Counted from the first letter of the stretch, positions 34,159-44,107 are shown. The stretch is 64,000 nt of DNA from Nitrospira sp. (GCA_022842445.1 JALHPO010000008.1:1-64000), one strand, 5' to 3'. Numbers and translations are program-made. The notes: generated by a model not told the origin, from the sequence alone.

Positions 34159-34806
34159 ATGCAACTTTTTCTCGACACCGCCAACGTGAAAGAGATTTAT
34201 GAAGCCGCCAGTCTCGGCATCTTGGATGGCATCACCACCAACCCCTCCCTGGTGGTGAAGGAAGGCCGTAGTTTCAAGGAAATGCTGCAGGAGATCTGCA
34301 AGATCGTAGACGGCCCGATCAGTGCCGAAGTCGTCAGCGTGGAAGCGGACGCCATGGTGAAGGAAGGCAAGGAGCTGGCCAAAATTCACAAGAATATCGT
34401 GGTCAAGTGTCCGCTGATTCCGGAAGGGATCAAGGCGACGAAGAAACTCTCGGCGGAAGGCATCCGCGTGAACGTGACGTTGTGCTTCTCGCCGACACAG
34501 GCGCTTGTGGCCGCCAAGGCCGGAGCGTGGTGTGTCTCACCCTTCATCGGCCGCCTGGACGATGTCAGCTCGGACGGAATGGCGCTGATCCGCCAAATCC
34601 TCACGATCTACAAGAACTACGACTATAAAACGTTGGTATTGGTCGCCAGCGTTCGCCATCCGCAACATGTGGTGGAATCTGCGTTGGCCGGTGGCCATAT
34701 CTGTACGATGCCCTACGGCGTGTTCCAGATGCTCTTCAAGCACCCGTTGACCGATGCCGGTTTGAAGAAGTTCCTCGATGACTGGAAGACAAAGGGGCAG
34801 CAGTAA
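34159..34806 (+). CDS. Transaldolase, small FSA/TalC type
   Basis: 215 residues, typical for the short transaldolase/fructose-6-phosphate aldolase family. [23 protein letters not shown], the Schiff-base lysine in [14 protein letters not shown] (about residue 84) and [11 protein letters not shown] are present. It transfers dihydroxyacetone units in the pentose phosphate route; fructose-6-phosphate aldolase activity cannot be excluded. AAAGGAG precedes the ATG. rpe, also of this route, lies elsewhere in the window. Confidence 0.92.
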   Translation: MQLFLDTANVKEIYEAASLGILDGITTNPSLVVKEGRSFKEMLQEICKIVDGPISAEVVSVEADAMVKEGKELAKIHKNIVVKCPLIPEGIKATKKLSAEGIRVNVTLCFSPTQALVAAKAGAWCVSPFIGRLDDVSSDGMALIRQILTIYKNYDYKTLVLVASVRHPQHVVESALAGGHICTMPYGVFQMLFKHPLTDAGLKKFLDDWKTKGQQ

Positions 34807-34813
34807 CAGCAAC

Positions 34814-34866
34814 GGGACAGGCGTACTTTCTACGCTTCATCAGAAGACAGAAAAGCTGCCTGTCCC
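34814..34866. terminator. Hairpin between convergent genes
   Basis: GGGACAGGC and GCCTGTCCC pair over a 35-base loop. No U-tract, so termination is uncertain. Confidence 0.35.
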
Positions 34867-34899
34867 TGATTCCAGAATAACCCGTCTGTGCGGACCTGC

Positions 34900-35586
34900 T
34901 CAGACACGCTCAATGGCCAGTTCAGCCTTGCGGAACACCGAGTGAAACATGGGGCGAGTCAGTTTCCCTGTAAACGTATTCTGCTGACTGGGGTGATACG
35001 AACCGAGCAGCGTCACGCCCCACGGCAAACGATACACGACGCCATGGCCAAACTTGGGGGCGGGAGATGGAATCTCCCGCCCTTCGACTCGACAGGCTTT
35101 GAGATAGTGGTCGAAGGCGATCTTCCCCAACGTCACCACCGCACGGACTTTCTTAAGAAGCCGCAACTCCTCCAGCAAGAACCGGCTACAGTGTTCAAAT
35201 TCATCCGGCGCAGGTTTATTGCCTGGCGGAGCACAGCGCACGGTGGCTCCGATGTAGCAATCGGTCAATGCCAACCCGTCGTCTCGATGGGTCGAGGTCG
35301 CCTGATTGGCAAATCCATGCCGATACAGTGCTTCGTACAGCCAATCCCCGCTTCGATCACCTGTAAACACTCGTCCTGTCCGATTCCCACCGTGAGCAGC
35401 TGGAGCAAGTCCCAGCACATAGAGCCGCGCGCGAGGGTCGCCGAAACCAGGGACCGGGCGTCCCCAATAGGTCCAGTCCATAAACTGACGCCGTTTTGTC
35501 TCTGCGATCGCGCGCCGGTAGGTCACAAGCCTTGCACAGGCCGTGCAATCAGTAATCACGCTGTTCAGAATAATCAGCGTCTTCAT
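34900..35586 (-). CDS. Uracil-DNA glycosylase, family 5-like (Fe-S)
   Basis: 228 residues from ATG 35586. The N-terminus contains a CxxC pair at Cys14/Cys17 (DCTACARL) of the 4Fe-4S cluster; the active-site stretch is YVLGLAPAAHGGNRTGRVFTGD near residues 55-76, which matches type 5 UDG (UdgB) rather than type 4. Further features are CAPPGNKPAP and GSYHPSQQNTFTGKL. It removes uracil and some oxidised pyrimidines from DNA. Start choice is uncertain, since no clear Shine-Dalgarno is seen and a longer frame reaches 35655. Confidence 0.86.
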   Translation of the reverse strand: MKTLIILNSVITDCTACARLVTYRRAIAETKRRQFMDWTYWGRPVPGFGDPRARLYVLGLAPAAHGGNRTGRVFTGDRSGDWLYEALYRHGFANQATSTHRDDGLALTDCYIGATVRCAPPGNKPAPDEFEHCSRFLLEELRLLKKVRAVVTLGKIAFDHYLKACRVEGREIPSPAPKFGHGVVYRLPWGVTLLGSYHPSQQNTFTGKLTRPMFHSVFRKAELAIERV

Positions 35587-35708
35587 AAGGACGGGAAGTG
35601 TACCATGAACGAGAAGCTCGTTCCGCTTGCCGGTTACCGAGTCTGTTGCTAGCATGAGCAGTCGTCACACCCTTTGCTATACTTGATGTGCCTAACAGGA
35701 GTTTCCGA

Positions 35709-36737
35709 ATGATTGTATTACAGATACTTGCTTTTGCACTCGCAATAACGCTGAGCGGTTTCGCACGGCCCACAATGGTTTCGGCGGCCCACCCTTCGGA
35801 TCAAACCGAGGACGACAAGGACCTCGTGCTTCCCGAGCCGCCGGACGGACAAGCTGAGCAGGAAGACCGCTTGGTGATCTTGCCGGAAATCAAGCGAGAA
35901 GGGGAGCGGTTCTTCCTCAGCTCGTTCAAACTACCGGACAAAATTACCTTCGCGGGAGTGCAGGTCCCGCTCGATAACTGGCAGGTCAGAGAACGCATCG
36001 AATACGAGTTTTATCAATTCCTGGAAGATCAGGGCGAAAGCATCATCCTCGCAAAACGGACCGGACGCTGTTTCCCTCCGGCTGAGAAACAACTGGCCGA
36101 AGCCGGCCTTCCGGACGACCTGAAATACATGCTGCTCGTCGAAAGCAAATGTATCTCGGCGGCATACTCGAAAGCCAAAGCCTCAGGCCCCTGGCAATTC
36201 ATCCCGTCGACCGGTCGCCGCTACCAGCTCAAGAGCGATGCAGTCCGTGATGAACGCCGGAACCTCGAAATGTCGACCGAGGCTGCCGTGAAGTATCTTC
36301 AATATCTGAAGGATTTTCGGCAGAACGATTGGTTCCTGGCCATGGCGTCCTACAACGCCGGCGAAGAACGAGTCCGTAAACTGCTCAAAGAGCAAAAGAT
36401 CACCGACTATTGGAAAATGCACGGCCCACGCGAAACCATGCGCTATGTGCCGAGAATCATCGCGGCCAAAGAAATTTATTCCCAGCCGGAGAAGTATTTG
36501 GGTCTGAGCAAGAAAGACCTGTATATTCCGCTGGAGACAGAAACCATCACGGTGAATGTAAAAGAGTCGCAACGGACTCTGACCTCCATCGCGGAGGAAT
36601 TCGGAACCTATTTCCTTGAACTCAAGATGCTCAACCCTGAATTCAAAAAGGACGTGCTCCCGCACGGCACTTACCAAATCAGAGTCCCCCGCCAATCCTG
36701 TCCGAATCGTTGCTTCAAGCAAGAGACAACACCGTAG
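35709..36737 (+). CDS. Lytic transglycosylase with SLT and LysM-like domain (MltD-like)
   Basis: 342 residues from ATG 35709, with AGGAG seven bases upstream. A signal peptide (ILAFALAITLSGFA) is followed by a spacer, then an SLT domain: catalytic Glu in LLVESKCISAAYSKAKASGP (about residue 145), WQFIPSTGRRY, MASYNAGEERVRKLL. The C-terminal part resembles one LysM-like unit (TLTSIAEEFGTYFLELKMLNPEF). It cleaves peptidoglycan with formation of 1,6-anhydromuramic acid in the periplasm. Single LysM-like unit only, fewer than in E. coli MltD. Confidence 0.85.
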   Translation: MIVLQILAFALAITLSGFARPTMVSAAHPSDQTEDDKDLVLPEPPDGQAEQEDRLVILPEIKREGERFFLSSFKLPDKITFAGVQVPLDNWQVRERIEYEFYQFLEDQGESIILAKRTGRCFPPAEKQLAEAGLPDDLKYMLLVESKCISAAYSKAKASGPWQFIPSTGRRYQLKSDAVRDERRNLEMSTEAAVKYLQYLKDFRQNDWFLAMASYNAGEERVRKLLKEQKITDYWKMHGPRETMRYVPRIIAAKEIYSQPEKYLGLSKKDLYIPLETETITVNVKESQRTLTSIAEEFGTYFLELKMLNPEFKKDVLPHGTYQIRVPRQSCPNRCFKQETTP

Positions 36738-36752
36738 CACTCGTTCCTCATT

Positions 36753-38090
36753 ATGCCGATACGCCTACCCGGCTCCCCTGCGCGATCGCTTCTCCGGAAG
36801 CTGATCGCTGCAGGACTCAATGCGGCTGATCCTTACCACGCGATTCTCCAGTCCGTTTCTTACACAGGGCAATCCGTACGGGTAGGCCGAAAAACTCACG
36901 ACCTCTCTCGTTTCAAGCGAGTATTCGCGGTCGGCGCCGGCAAAGCTTCGGCGCGGATGGCCCAAGCACTCGAGCATGTTCTGGGATCACGGCTGGAAGG
37001 AGGATTCATCGTCGTCAAAACAGGCCATAGCGTTCCCACCGAACGAATCACGATTGTCGAAGCCGCCCACCCGATTCCTGACCAAGCAGGGCTCTTGGCT
37101 GCTAAACGGCTTCGAACATTAGTCCAAGACTTCACTCCTTGCGATCTGCTGTTCGTGCTGTTATCAGGAGGCGCATCGAGCCTGTTACCTGCCCCGGTGC
37201 CTGGTGTAACTCTGGCCGATACGCAACGAATGACGCGACTGCTCCTCCGAGGCGGCGCAACCATCCAGGAGCTGAATGCGGTTAGAAAACATCTCTCCTT
37301 GCTGAAGGGCGGCGGCCTCGCCGCTTCTACACACGCAACAATCGTCACGCTCATTATTTCCGATGTCATCGGCGATGACCTCGGCACAATCGGTTCCGGT
37401 CCTACGGCACCCGATTCGACAACATTCGCTGACGCGGTCGACGTCTTGCGCCGGTATGGACTATGGTCGACCGCTCCCGAGGCTATACGCCGTCATCTGC
37501 TGGCAGGGAGGCAAGGGCGCGCATCGGAGACACTGAAAGCCGGCTCGCCAAGACTTCTCCGCGTGCAGCATCATATCGTGGGCAATAACAGCGGCATGCT
37601 CCGCGCGGTCGTCCGCGCCGCTCGATCGGCAGGTCTTCGGACTATTCTCTCGCGTCCTGCGTTGGTGGGAGAGGCGCAAGAAGCGGCACACCGGTTTACA
37701 CACCTTGCCAAACCCTATATCACGGGAAGAAAGAAATCGATGCGCCCGGCCTGCATCATTGCCGGAGGTGAGCCGACCGTCACGATGACGGGACGAGGAA
37801 AGGGCGGGCGGGCGCAGGAGTTTGCCGCCGCAGCCGCGTTGGATCTTGAGGGGATTCCGAATGCCTGGCTGGCGGCGGTCGGGACAGACGGCACCGATGG
37901 CCCGACTGAGGTGGCCGGCGCAGTGGTCTCCGGCACAACCCTGGCGCAAGCTAAACAACGTGGCGTCGATCTTCACTCGGTACTCCGGCGTCATGACACC
38001 TACTCAGCCTTCAAGACCCTGGGATCCCACATCTACACCGGGCCGACAGGCACCAACGTCAACGACCTTTACCTCCTCCTCCTCCTGTAG
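36753..38090 (+). CDS. Glycerate 2-kinase (GckA/TtuD, MOFRL family)
   Basis: 445 residues. DUF4147 N-terminal domain with VFAVGAGKASARMAQAL near residue 55, LSGGASSLLPAP near 140 and IISDVIGDDLGTIGSGPT near 210, followed by the MOFRL domain (ACIIAGGEPTVTMTGRGKGG; AAVGTDGTDGPTEVAGAVVSG). It phosphorylates D-glycerate to 2-phosphoglycerate, feeding glycolysis. It lies 15 bases after the lytic transglycosylase and 15 bases before the dikinase-like gene. Ends with a run of leucines. Confidence 0.9.
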   Translation: MPIRLPGSPARSLLRKLIAAGLNAADPYHAILQSVSYTGQSVRVGRKTHDLSRFKRVFAVGAGKASARMAQALEHVLGSRLEGGFIVVKTGHSVPTERITIVEAAHPIPDQAGLLAAKRLRTLVQDFTPCDLLFVLLSGGASSLLPAPVPGVTLADTQRMTRLLLRGGATIQELNAVRKHLSLLKGGGLAASTHATIVTLIISDVIGDDLGTIGSGPTAPDSTTFADAVDVLRRYGLWSTAPEAIRRHLLAGRQGRASETLKAGSPRLLRVQHHIVGNNSGMLRAVVRAARSAGLRTILSRPALVGEAQEAAHRFTHLAKPYITGRKKSMRPACIIAGGEPTVTMTGRGKGGRAQEFAAAAALDLEGIPNAWLAAVGTDGTDGPTEVAGAVVSGTTLAQAKQRGVDLHSVLRRHDTYSAFKTLGSHIYTGPTGTNVNDLYLLLLL

Positions 38091-38105
38091 GTACTATCCG
38101 CCTTG

Positions 38106-40730
38106 ATGACGCGTCCTTTCGTCCTTCCCCTCATCCACTGCACTGACCTTGCACTCGTTGGAGGCAAGGCCCTCGGCTTGGCCCGACTTGCAACAGCAGG
38201 ATTTCCTGTTCCTCCCGGTATCTGTGTCACGACCGAAGCCTATGACCAGAGTCTGCGACTTTCCAATTTTTCAGCAAACGAGGCATGGCGCAACGCCTGC
38301 ACCCTGTCAGGGCAAGAACGCGCGTCGGCACTGGCCGACTGTCAGGCCCGGATCAGAGGGGTGGACAGCTCGGCCCTTTCAACGCAATGGCTGACTCAAC
38401 TACAGGCACTCGCTAGTCCACCCAATCAACGCTGGGCTGTCCGTTCATCAGCCACCAACGAAGACGCCGGACGCACAAGTTTTGCCGGCCTCTATCGCAC
38501 TCAGCTGGGCCTTTCCCTCTCTCAGATCGATGCCGCAATCAAGGACCTCTGGGCCTCGCTCTGGCAAGACGCTGTCATGCGATACACCGTTGAGCGGATC
38601 GGTCATCAAACAGTTCCCGCCATGGCGGTTGTCATTCAGCCTATGCTTGATGCGCTCACCTCCGGAGTCGCGTATTCAATCCATCCGGTGACAGGGCGTT
38701 CGTTCCATGTGGCCGTGAACGCGGTGCCGGGCTTGGCGGCGCCGTTGGTCGATGGACAACTCACCCCCGACCAATATGTCGTCGAGACGGGCGAGGATCA
38801 GCAGCCGGTCAGAATTCGACGACGCATCATCGCCTCCAAGCCGCAGCGGTTGATTGCCACCGAGGAAGGCTTGCGTCAGGAATTCATCCCCGAACCGGCC
38901 CGAACGCAGTCATCGCTCTCCGACGAGCAGCTGTTTGAACTCGCGCGCACGGCCAAGAAGGTTGAGCAGGCGTTCGGGTATCCGGTCGATCTCGAATGGG
39001 CGATTGATTCCCGGATGCTTTGGACATTGCAAGCACGTCCCATTACCGGCATTCGCCCCTCAGCCGACTTAACTGATGACGACTGCGAATGGTCGCGTGC
39101 GAATTTCAAAGAAACAATGCCCGAACTGCCGAGTCCCTTGGGACTCTCGTTTCTTGAACTATTCATGAAGGAACATATCGTCGCGCCCTATCGACGGCTC
39201 GGCTGCCACATTCCCGAAGGCCTGACGTCCACACGCGTCCTCTATGGGCGCCCCTACCTGAATGTGACCCTCTTTCATTCGCTGATTGCACAATTGCGCG
39301 GCAACCCGTCCCTGCTGTCCGAACATATGGGGGGAGAATCAATCGAAGTCGCCCCGTCGGTCCAGCCTATCGGCCCGCTTGCATTCATACGGGCGGGAAT
39401 TCTCATGTTGATCGAAATGAGGCGGGCGGTTGCCAACGGAGACCGATGGTTTGCCGACATGAAGGAAATGGCCAAGCGATACGACGCTCCTCGGATCGGA
39501 TCGCTGTCGTTCCACGACACCATTCGGAAACTCGATGAGTTGGGCGCCTGGCTTGACACGCACGAGCTGACATTCGGTATCGCCGGCGGAGTAGCACAAA
39601 GTCTTGACGCCCTGGATCAGCTGCTGCCGCGCTGGTTGGGATCAGACTGGAGGGCGCTCTTGAACGACGCCTTGCAAGGGCAGGGCACGGTAATCAGCGC
39701 ACAGCAGATTTTTCGCCTCGCGGAACTGGCGGAACTGGCACGCAACGAGCCCGTAACCGAAGCGTTTCTCTCCGCGAAACTATGGAGCCCGTCTGAGTTT
39801 CGGCAGGCCCTCAAGGGTACGGGGTTCCTTCGTGCATTCGAATCTTACGTGAAAGACTACGGCCATCGCGGATTAGGTGAATCCGACGTCATGTCGCCGC
39901 GCATAGCCGACAATCCTGAGGCCATTTTGGCGGTCCTGCGCATCCAGATAAGCGCGCCCTCACCCGATCGCAAGACGATTCTTTCCCGCCAGGAAACGGT
40001 CCGAACGGCGGCATTGAGAACAATCAAACAACGCATGGGCCTGCGCCTGGATCGATGGGCGATCTTCTCCTGGTGGTATCGCCGACTCTGCCGGTTTTTC
40101 GCCCTGCGCGAAGCCAATCGCCATCACTTGATGTACTACTCGGCAGCGGCCCGCAATTTACTGCTGCACCTTGGAGATCTTCTGGTTGCGGAAGGTCTGT
40201 GTGATGCGCGGGACGATATCTTTTTTCTGACGATCGAGGACCGTGCCGCACTGGCGGCGGGAGAGCAACGCGACTGGCGAGCCACGATCGCCGCGCGGCG
40301 GGCCGAGCGGAGCCGCAATGCAGCGGTTCAGGTCCCCGATACCGTTCGTGATTGGGAAACAGTGAGCCGGGAAAACCCCTCCTTCGATAGCCGTGACGAA
40401 ACCGGCCGGTTGTCCGGCCTGGCGATCAGCGCAGGATCCGTAGTGGGCCCGATTCGCCTCATCCAGTCCTTAGCCGATTGGGGGAAGGTGACACCGGGAG
40501 ATATCATGGTGGCTCCGGTTATCGACCCCGGCATGGCCCCGCTTTTCGGTGTCGCCGGAGGGCTTATCGTGGAAATGGGCGGCACGCTGTCTCATGGCGC
40601 CATCATTGCCCGTGAATATGGGCTCCCAACTGTAGCCAATGTCGAAGGGGCCATGACACGTCTACCAGAGGGACGACTCGTACGGCTGGATGCAAGGGCA
40701 GGAACCATCGATTTTGAACCAAGTTCATGA
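38106..40730 (+). CDS. Rifampicin-phosphotransferase-like dikinase
   Basis: 874 residues from ATG 38106. N-terminal ATP-grasp domain of PPDK/PEP-synthase type (LVGGKALGLARLATAGFPVP; RWAVRSSATNEDAGRTSFAG; VDLEWAIDSRMLWTLQARPI), a long middle domain (about 320-770) unlike PEP synthase, and a C-terminal swivelling domain with phosphohistidine in GGTLSHGAIIAREYGLPT (His830). The order, length and His position match rifampicin phosphotransferase (RPH), which transfers the beta-phosphate of ATP to a substrate. The middle domain decides the substrate, which is unknown here. The PEP-synthase TIM barrel is missing. It is next to glycerate kinase. Confidence 0.8.
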   Translation: MTRPFVLPLIHCTDLALVGGKALGLARLATAGFPVPPGICVTTEAYDQSLRLSNFSANEAWRNACTLSGQERASALADCQARIRGVDSSALSTQWLTQLQALASPPNQRWAVRSSATNEDAGRTSFAGLYRTQLGLSLSQIDAAIKDLWASLWQDAVMRYTVERIGHQTVPAMAVVIQPMLDALTSGVAYSIHPVTGRSFHVAVNAVPGLAAPLVDGQLTPDQYVVETGEDQQPVRIRRRIIASKPQRLIATEEGLRQEFIPEPARTQSSLSDEQLFELARTAKKVEQAFGYPVDLEWAIDSRMLWTLQARPITGIRPSADLTDDDCEWSRANFKETMPELPSPLGLSFLELFMKEHIVAPYRRLGCHIPEGLTSTRVLYGRPYLNVTLFHSLIAQLRGNPSLLSEHMGGESIEVAPSVQPIGPLAFIRAGILMLIEMRRAVANGDRWFADMKEMAKRYDAPRIGSLSFHDTIRKLDELGAWLDTHELTFGIAGGVAQSLDALDQLLPRWLGSDWRALLNDALQGQGTVISAQQIFRLAELAELARNEPVTEAFLSAKLWSPSEFRQALKGTGFLRAFESYVKDYGHRGLGESDVMSPRIADNPEAILAVLRIQISAPSPDRKTILSRQETVRTAALRTIKQRMGLRLDRWAIFSWWYRRLCRFFALREANRHHLMYYSAAARNLLLHLGDLLVAEGLCDARDDIFFLTIEDRAALAAGEQRDWRATIAARRAERSRNAAVQVPDTVRDWETVSRENPSFDSRDETGRLSGLAISAGSVVGPIRLIQSLADWGKVTPGDIMVAPVIDPGMAPLFGVAGGLIVEMGGTLSHGAIIAREYGLPTVANVEGAMTRLPEGRLVRLDARAGTIDFEPSS

Positions 40731-40897
40731 CGGTCCTTCCGTGGAGTACCCATCGGCTAGGGCCGATTGGATAGAGCTTTTACGCTCCTTGACCTTTTCC
40801 AAGTATTTCCGTAGGCTCCGCAGTCACTTGCAACAATTCTTGCCGCCTCACACCCGATGACAGGGCCTACGCACAACTCAGACGGAGTAGTCAGCCT

Positions 40898-42256
40898 GTG
40901 AGTGATCTCATCCCCCTCTTAGCGAGCCTCGCAATCGGACTACTTCTTGGCGGCCTGCTCGCAGGCCTCTGGGTCACAAGCCGCTTGCGCGCCCAATCCC
41001 AGCGAGCCGAGGCAACGGTCGATGAACTGCGGAGACAATTGGATCGTGAGCGACAAGAGGAAGCCATGGTCCGCCAAGCGCTTGCCGAAGCTCAACAGGC
41101 ACGAACCGCCGCCGAGACCAGAATAGAAGACGTGACGAAACAACTTGCCGATCAGACGACGCTGCTCGACCAGGCACGTCAGGAACTTCTCGGTTCCTTC
41201 CAGGCTCTTTCCGGCGAAGCACTCAAACAAAACAACGAGGCGTTCCTGAAACTGGCCGCCGTTTCCTTTGAAGCCCTCCATGTCAAGGCGGAAGGAGAAC
41301 TGGCCCAACGGCAACAAGCGATCGATGGCTTGGTGCGCCCGCTGCATGAATCGTTGCAACGGTATGACGAACACGTGCGTCTCTTGGAACAATCGCGCCA
41401 GTCGGCTTACGGCGGGCTTGATCAGCATCTGAAATCCCTGGCGGAATCGCACCAGCGGTTGCAACAGGAAACGGGCAATCTGGTGAAAGCGTTGCGTGCA
41501 CCGACAGTGCGGGGCCAATGGGGCGAAATCACGCTGAAGCGGGTGGTCGAACTTGCCGGAATGGTGAGCCACTGCGATTTTGTCGAGCAGCAATCCATCA
41601 CCGGCGAAGACGGCCGTTTTCGCCCCGATATGGTCGTGCAACTGCCGGGTGGACGTCAGATCATCGTAGACGCCAAGACCGTGCTCGCGGCCTATCTCGA
41701 CGCGCACGATGCGCGCGACGATGCGCAACGCGCGGATGCGTTGCGCCGCCACGCCGAGCAGGTGCGGCACCGGATGGATGAATTGTCGTTGAAGGCCTAC
41801 TGGTCCCAATTCGGCCGCGCACCCGAATTCGTCGTGCTGTTTCTCCCTGGCGAACAGTTCCTCGGAGCCGCGCTGGATCAAGACCCCCGTCTTATCGAAG
41901 AAGGATTTGCGCGTGGAGTCGTCCTGGCGACCCCGGCGACGCTCGTCGCATTGCTCCGCGCCGTGGCCTATGGCTGGGGACAGCAACAATTGAACGCCCA
42001 TGCCGAAGAAGCAGGCCGGCTTGGAAAAGAACTCTATGAACGCATGGCGGTGTTCGCCGAGCATGTCAACGACGTCGGACAAGCCTTGGGCAAGAGTGTG
42101 TCGGCTTATAATCGTGCGGTGGGGTCGCTGGAGACGAGAGTGCTACCGGCCGCGCGCCGATTCAAGGAGTTGGGCATCTCGTCGGAAAAAGAGATCCCGC
42201 AACTCGAAGCGGCAGAAATCGTTCCACGCAAAACCTTGCCGTTCGAGACCGACTAA
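40898..42256 (+). CDS. rmuC: DNA recombination protein RmuC
   Basis: 452 residues from GTG 40898. One N-terminal membrane helix (PLLASLAIGLLLGGLLAGLW), a coiled coil to about residue 190, and the RmuC nuclease-like domain (RGQWGEITLKRVVELAGM; IIVDAKTVLAAYLDA; EFVVLFLPGEQFLGAAL; VVLATPATLVALLRAVAYGW). RmuC reduces small DNA inversions and is related to PD-(D/E)XK nucleases; VDAKT is the expected core. It is followed by a MazG-like gene 9 bases later. Confidence 0.9.
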   Translation: MSDLIPLLASLAIGLLLGGLLAGLWVTSRLRAQSQRAEATVDELRRQLDRERQEEAMVRQALAEAQQARTAAETRIEDVTKQLADQTTLLDQARQELLGSFQALSGEALKQNNEAFLKLAAVSFEALHVKAEGELAQRQQAIDGLVRPLHESLQRYDEHVRLLEQSRQSAYGGLDQHLKSLAESHQRLQQETGNLVKALRAPTVRGQWGEITLKRVVELAGMVSHCDFVEQQSITGEDGRFRPDMVVQLPGGRQIIVDAKTVLAAYLDAHDARDDAQRADALRRHAEQVRHRMDELSLKAYWSQFGRAPEFVVLFLPGEQFLGAALDQDPRLIEEGFARGVVLATPATLVALLRAVAYGWGQQQLNAHAEEAGRLGKELYERMAVFAEHVNDVGQALGKSVSAYNRAVGSLETRVLPAARRFKELGISSEKEIPQLEAAEIVPRKTLPFETD

Positions 42257-42265
42257 GGAGACTGC

Positions 42266-42700
42266 ATGACTGACGAGCAAACGATGGTCCAAGACTTTCA
42301 CCGGAAATTCGAGATCCTGATCCAGACTGCCCCTACAAATCTAACTGACGAGATCAAGCAGCTTCGCGTTCGCCTCATCCAGGAGGAGTTCGATGAGTTG
42401 AAAGAGTCGATGGCTACGGGAAATCTGGCATCGGTGGCCAAAGAAATGGCCGACCTATTGTACGTGATCTACGGCACGGCGGTCTCGTATGGAATCGACA
42501 TGAAACCGGTCTTCCAGGAAGTCCATCGGTCGAACCTCAGCAAGGTCGGAGGCTACAAACGTGCCGACGGCAAGTGGATGAAACCTTCGACCTATTCGCC
42601 TGCGAGGCTAGAACCGATACTAGAGGCGCAACGGGAACAACCGGTAACCGACGCATCCTCCGCCCAATGCACCTCAACGACACGGCGGCTGAATCCATGA
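42266..42700 (+). CDS. MazG-like nucleotide pyrophosphohydrolase
   Basis: 144 residues. All-alpha NTP-pyrophosphatase core: RVRLIQEEFDELKESMA with an EExxE metal motif, KEMADLLYVIYGTAV with the second acidic pair, and the SNLSKVGGYKRADGKWMKP end characteristic of phage-like MazG/HisE-like enzymes. It probably hydrolyses non-canonical or excess nucleotides to monophosphates. Tail of 30 residues is not conserved. Its stop overlaps the next gene start by four bases. Confidence 0.8.
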   Translation: MTDEQTMVQDFHRKFEILIQTAPTNLTDEIKQLRVRLIQEEFDELKESMATGNLASVAKEMADLLYVIYGTAVSYGIDMKPVFQEVHRSNLSKVGGYKRADGKWMKPSTYSPARLEPILEAQREQPVTDASSAQCTSTTRRLNP

Positions 42701-43209
42701 CGACCCTCCACTGCCCCAGCTGTGGAACGCCTTTCGTCCGGGCCGTCTATAGCGAAGGATCAGTGGAGAAGATACTTGGTCGCTTCCGCGTATTTCCGTT
42801 CCGCTGCCAACTCTGTACAATGCGATTCCGAGCCTTTTGGACGAAGCCCCCCAATTCTACATCTTCGATAGATCGGCGGCAGTACAAGCGCCTGCCCGCA
42901 TCGTTTCACGCCGAACTCTTAGCAGAGAATGCCGAGCGGTCCACCCATCGAATCACAGAGATTTCCATGGAGGGCTGCACGCTCGAAACCTCCGAAGCAC
43001 TGCCCCGCGGAAGCTTCTTCGAGCTCATGATTTCACCGGCATCGGAGAAGGAAGCCATCACCATCGAAACGGCGATGGTCTGTTCAGCACGGCAAGAATC
43101 GATGGGCATCCGCTTTCTTGAACTTCAGCCGAACGACAAGCAGCGCCTCAGCCAAGTCGTACTCAGCTTGCTCGTCGGGCAAAGAGCCCACCCAAGTCTC
43201 ACGAACTAG
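42697..43209 (+). CDS. Zinc-ribbon PilZ-domain protein
   Basis: 170 residues from ATG 42697 (overlaps mazG-like stop, ATGA). Residues 1-45 are a zinc ribbon (LHCPSCGTPF ... FRCQLCTMRFRAFW). Residues 55-165 are PilZ: the RRQYKRLP motif (R-R-x-x-x-R) at about residue 58 and ITEISMEGCTLET (x-x-S-x-x-G, with Glu in place of the usual Asp/Asn). It is probably a cyclic di-GMP receptor with an added zinc module. The convergent panC gene overlaps its end by 11 bases. Confidence 0.75.
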   Translation: MTTLHCPSCGTPFVRAVYSEGSVEKILGRFRVFPFRCQLCTMRFRAFWTKPPNSTSSIDRRQYKRLPASFHAELLAENAERSTHRITEISMEGCTLETSEALPRGSFFELMISPASEKEAITIETAMVCSARQESMGIRFLELQPNDKQRLSQVVLSLLVGQRAHPSLTN

Positions 43210-44107
43210 CCGGACGTGCCGGGGAATGCCTGCGTCCAACCCGCTGCTCCATGCGCGTGCGAGGCGCAACAACGACAAGATTATCGATCAGGCGAACAGA
43301 GCCAAGACGGACGGCACCCAGCAGCACTGCGCGCGAGACGACCGAAGAAAGCGGATCCAACGAGAGCGGATCGCACACAGCAAGATAGTCAACCGTTAGA
43401 ATAGATGTTTGTTCGATCGTCGTCGCCATCGCCGACTGAATGGCCTGAACGTCAGTCGTCCCCTTTCGCACCACCTCAGCCCCCGCCCGAAGACTCTTGT
43501 ACAACGTCGCGGCAATTGCCCGCTGCTCCGGTGAGAGATACACATTGCGGGAACTCATCGCCAAACCGTCTTTCTCACGGACAGTCGGATAGACAATGAT
43601 CTCCACCCCCATATTCAAATCTTGTACAAGCCGCCGAATCAACGCCGCCTGCTGATAATCTTTCTGCCCAAACAGAGCAATGTCGGGACGGACCATACCG
43701 AAGAGTTTTGTCACCACGGTGGCCACACCGGCGAAGTGATGCGGACGTACTTCTCCTTCCCATCGGCGGGCAATGGCCGGAACTGCAATCGTCGTCTGAA
43801 ACCCTTCCGGATACATAGCCGCCACGGATGGCTCAAAACACAGGTCCACGCCTTCCTCCCGGCACAGCCGCCGATCGTTCGCCAGAGGGCGAGGATATTG
43901 AGTCAGATCCTCGGCGGGGCCAAACTGAGTCGGGTTCACAAAAATACTGACCACGAGCGCATCGCATCGCAGACGCGCAGCCCGAATCAACGCCCGATGG
44001 CCGTCATGCAACGCGCCCATCGTCGGCACAAAGCCCACGGTGACGCCTTCCCGCCTGAGGCGCAGACTCCACGCCGTCATCATGTGAGGAGAATGGACGA
44101 TCTTCAT
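43199..44107 (-). CDS. panC: Pantothenate synthetase
   Basis: 302 residues from ATG 44107. Class I-like nucleotidyltransferase with VGFVPTMGALHDGHRALI (HxGH-like), VSIFVNPTQFGPAEDL, LFGQKDYQQAALIRR and SSRNVYLSP, all panC signatures. It joins pantoate and beta-alanine with ATP. The start overlaps the folK stop by four bases, so folK and panC are coupled. The C-terminal 25 residues (VVAPRTRMEQRVGRRHSP) are unconserved. Confidence 0.95.
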   Translation of the reverse strand: MKIVHSPHMMTAWSLRLRREGVTVGFVPTMGALHDGHRALIRAARLRCDALVVSIFVNPTQFGPAEDLTQYPRPLANDRRLCREEGVDLCFEPSVAAMYPEGFQTTIAVPAIARRWEGEVRPHHFAGVATVVTKLFGMVRPDIALFGQKDYQQAALIRRLVQDLNMGVEIIVYPTVREKDGLAMSSRNVYLSPEQRAIAATLYKSLRAGAEVVRKGTTDVQAIQSAMATTIEQTSILTVDYLAVCDPLSLDPLSSVVSRAVLLGAVRLGSVRLIDNLVVVAPRTRMEQRVGRRHSPARPASS

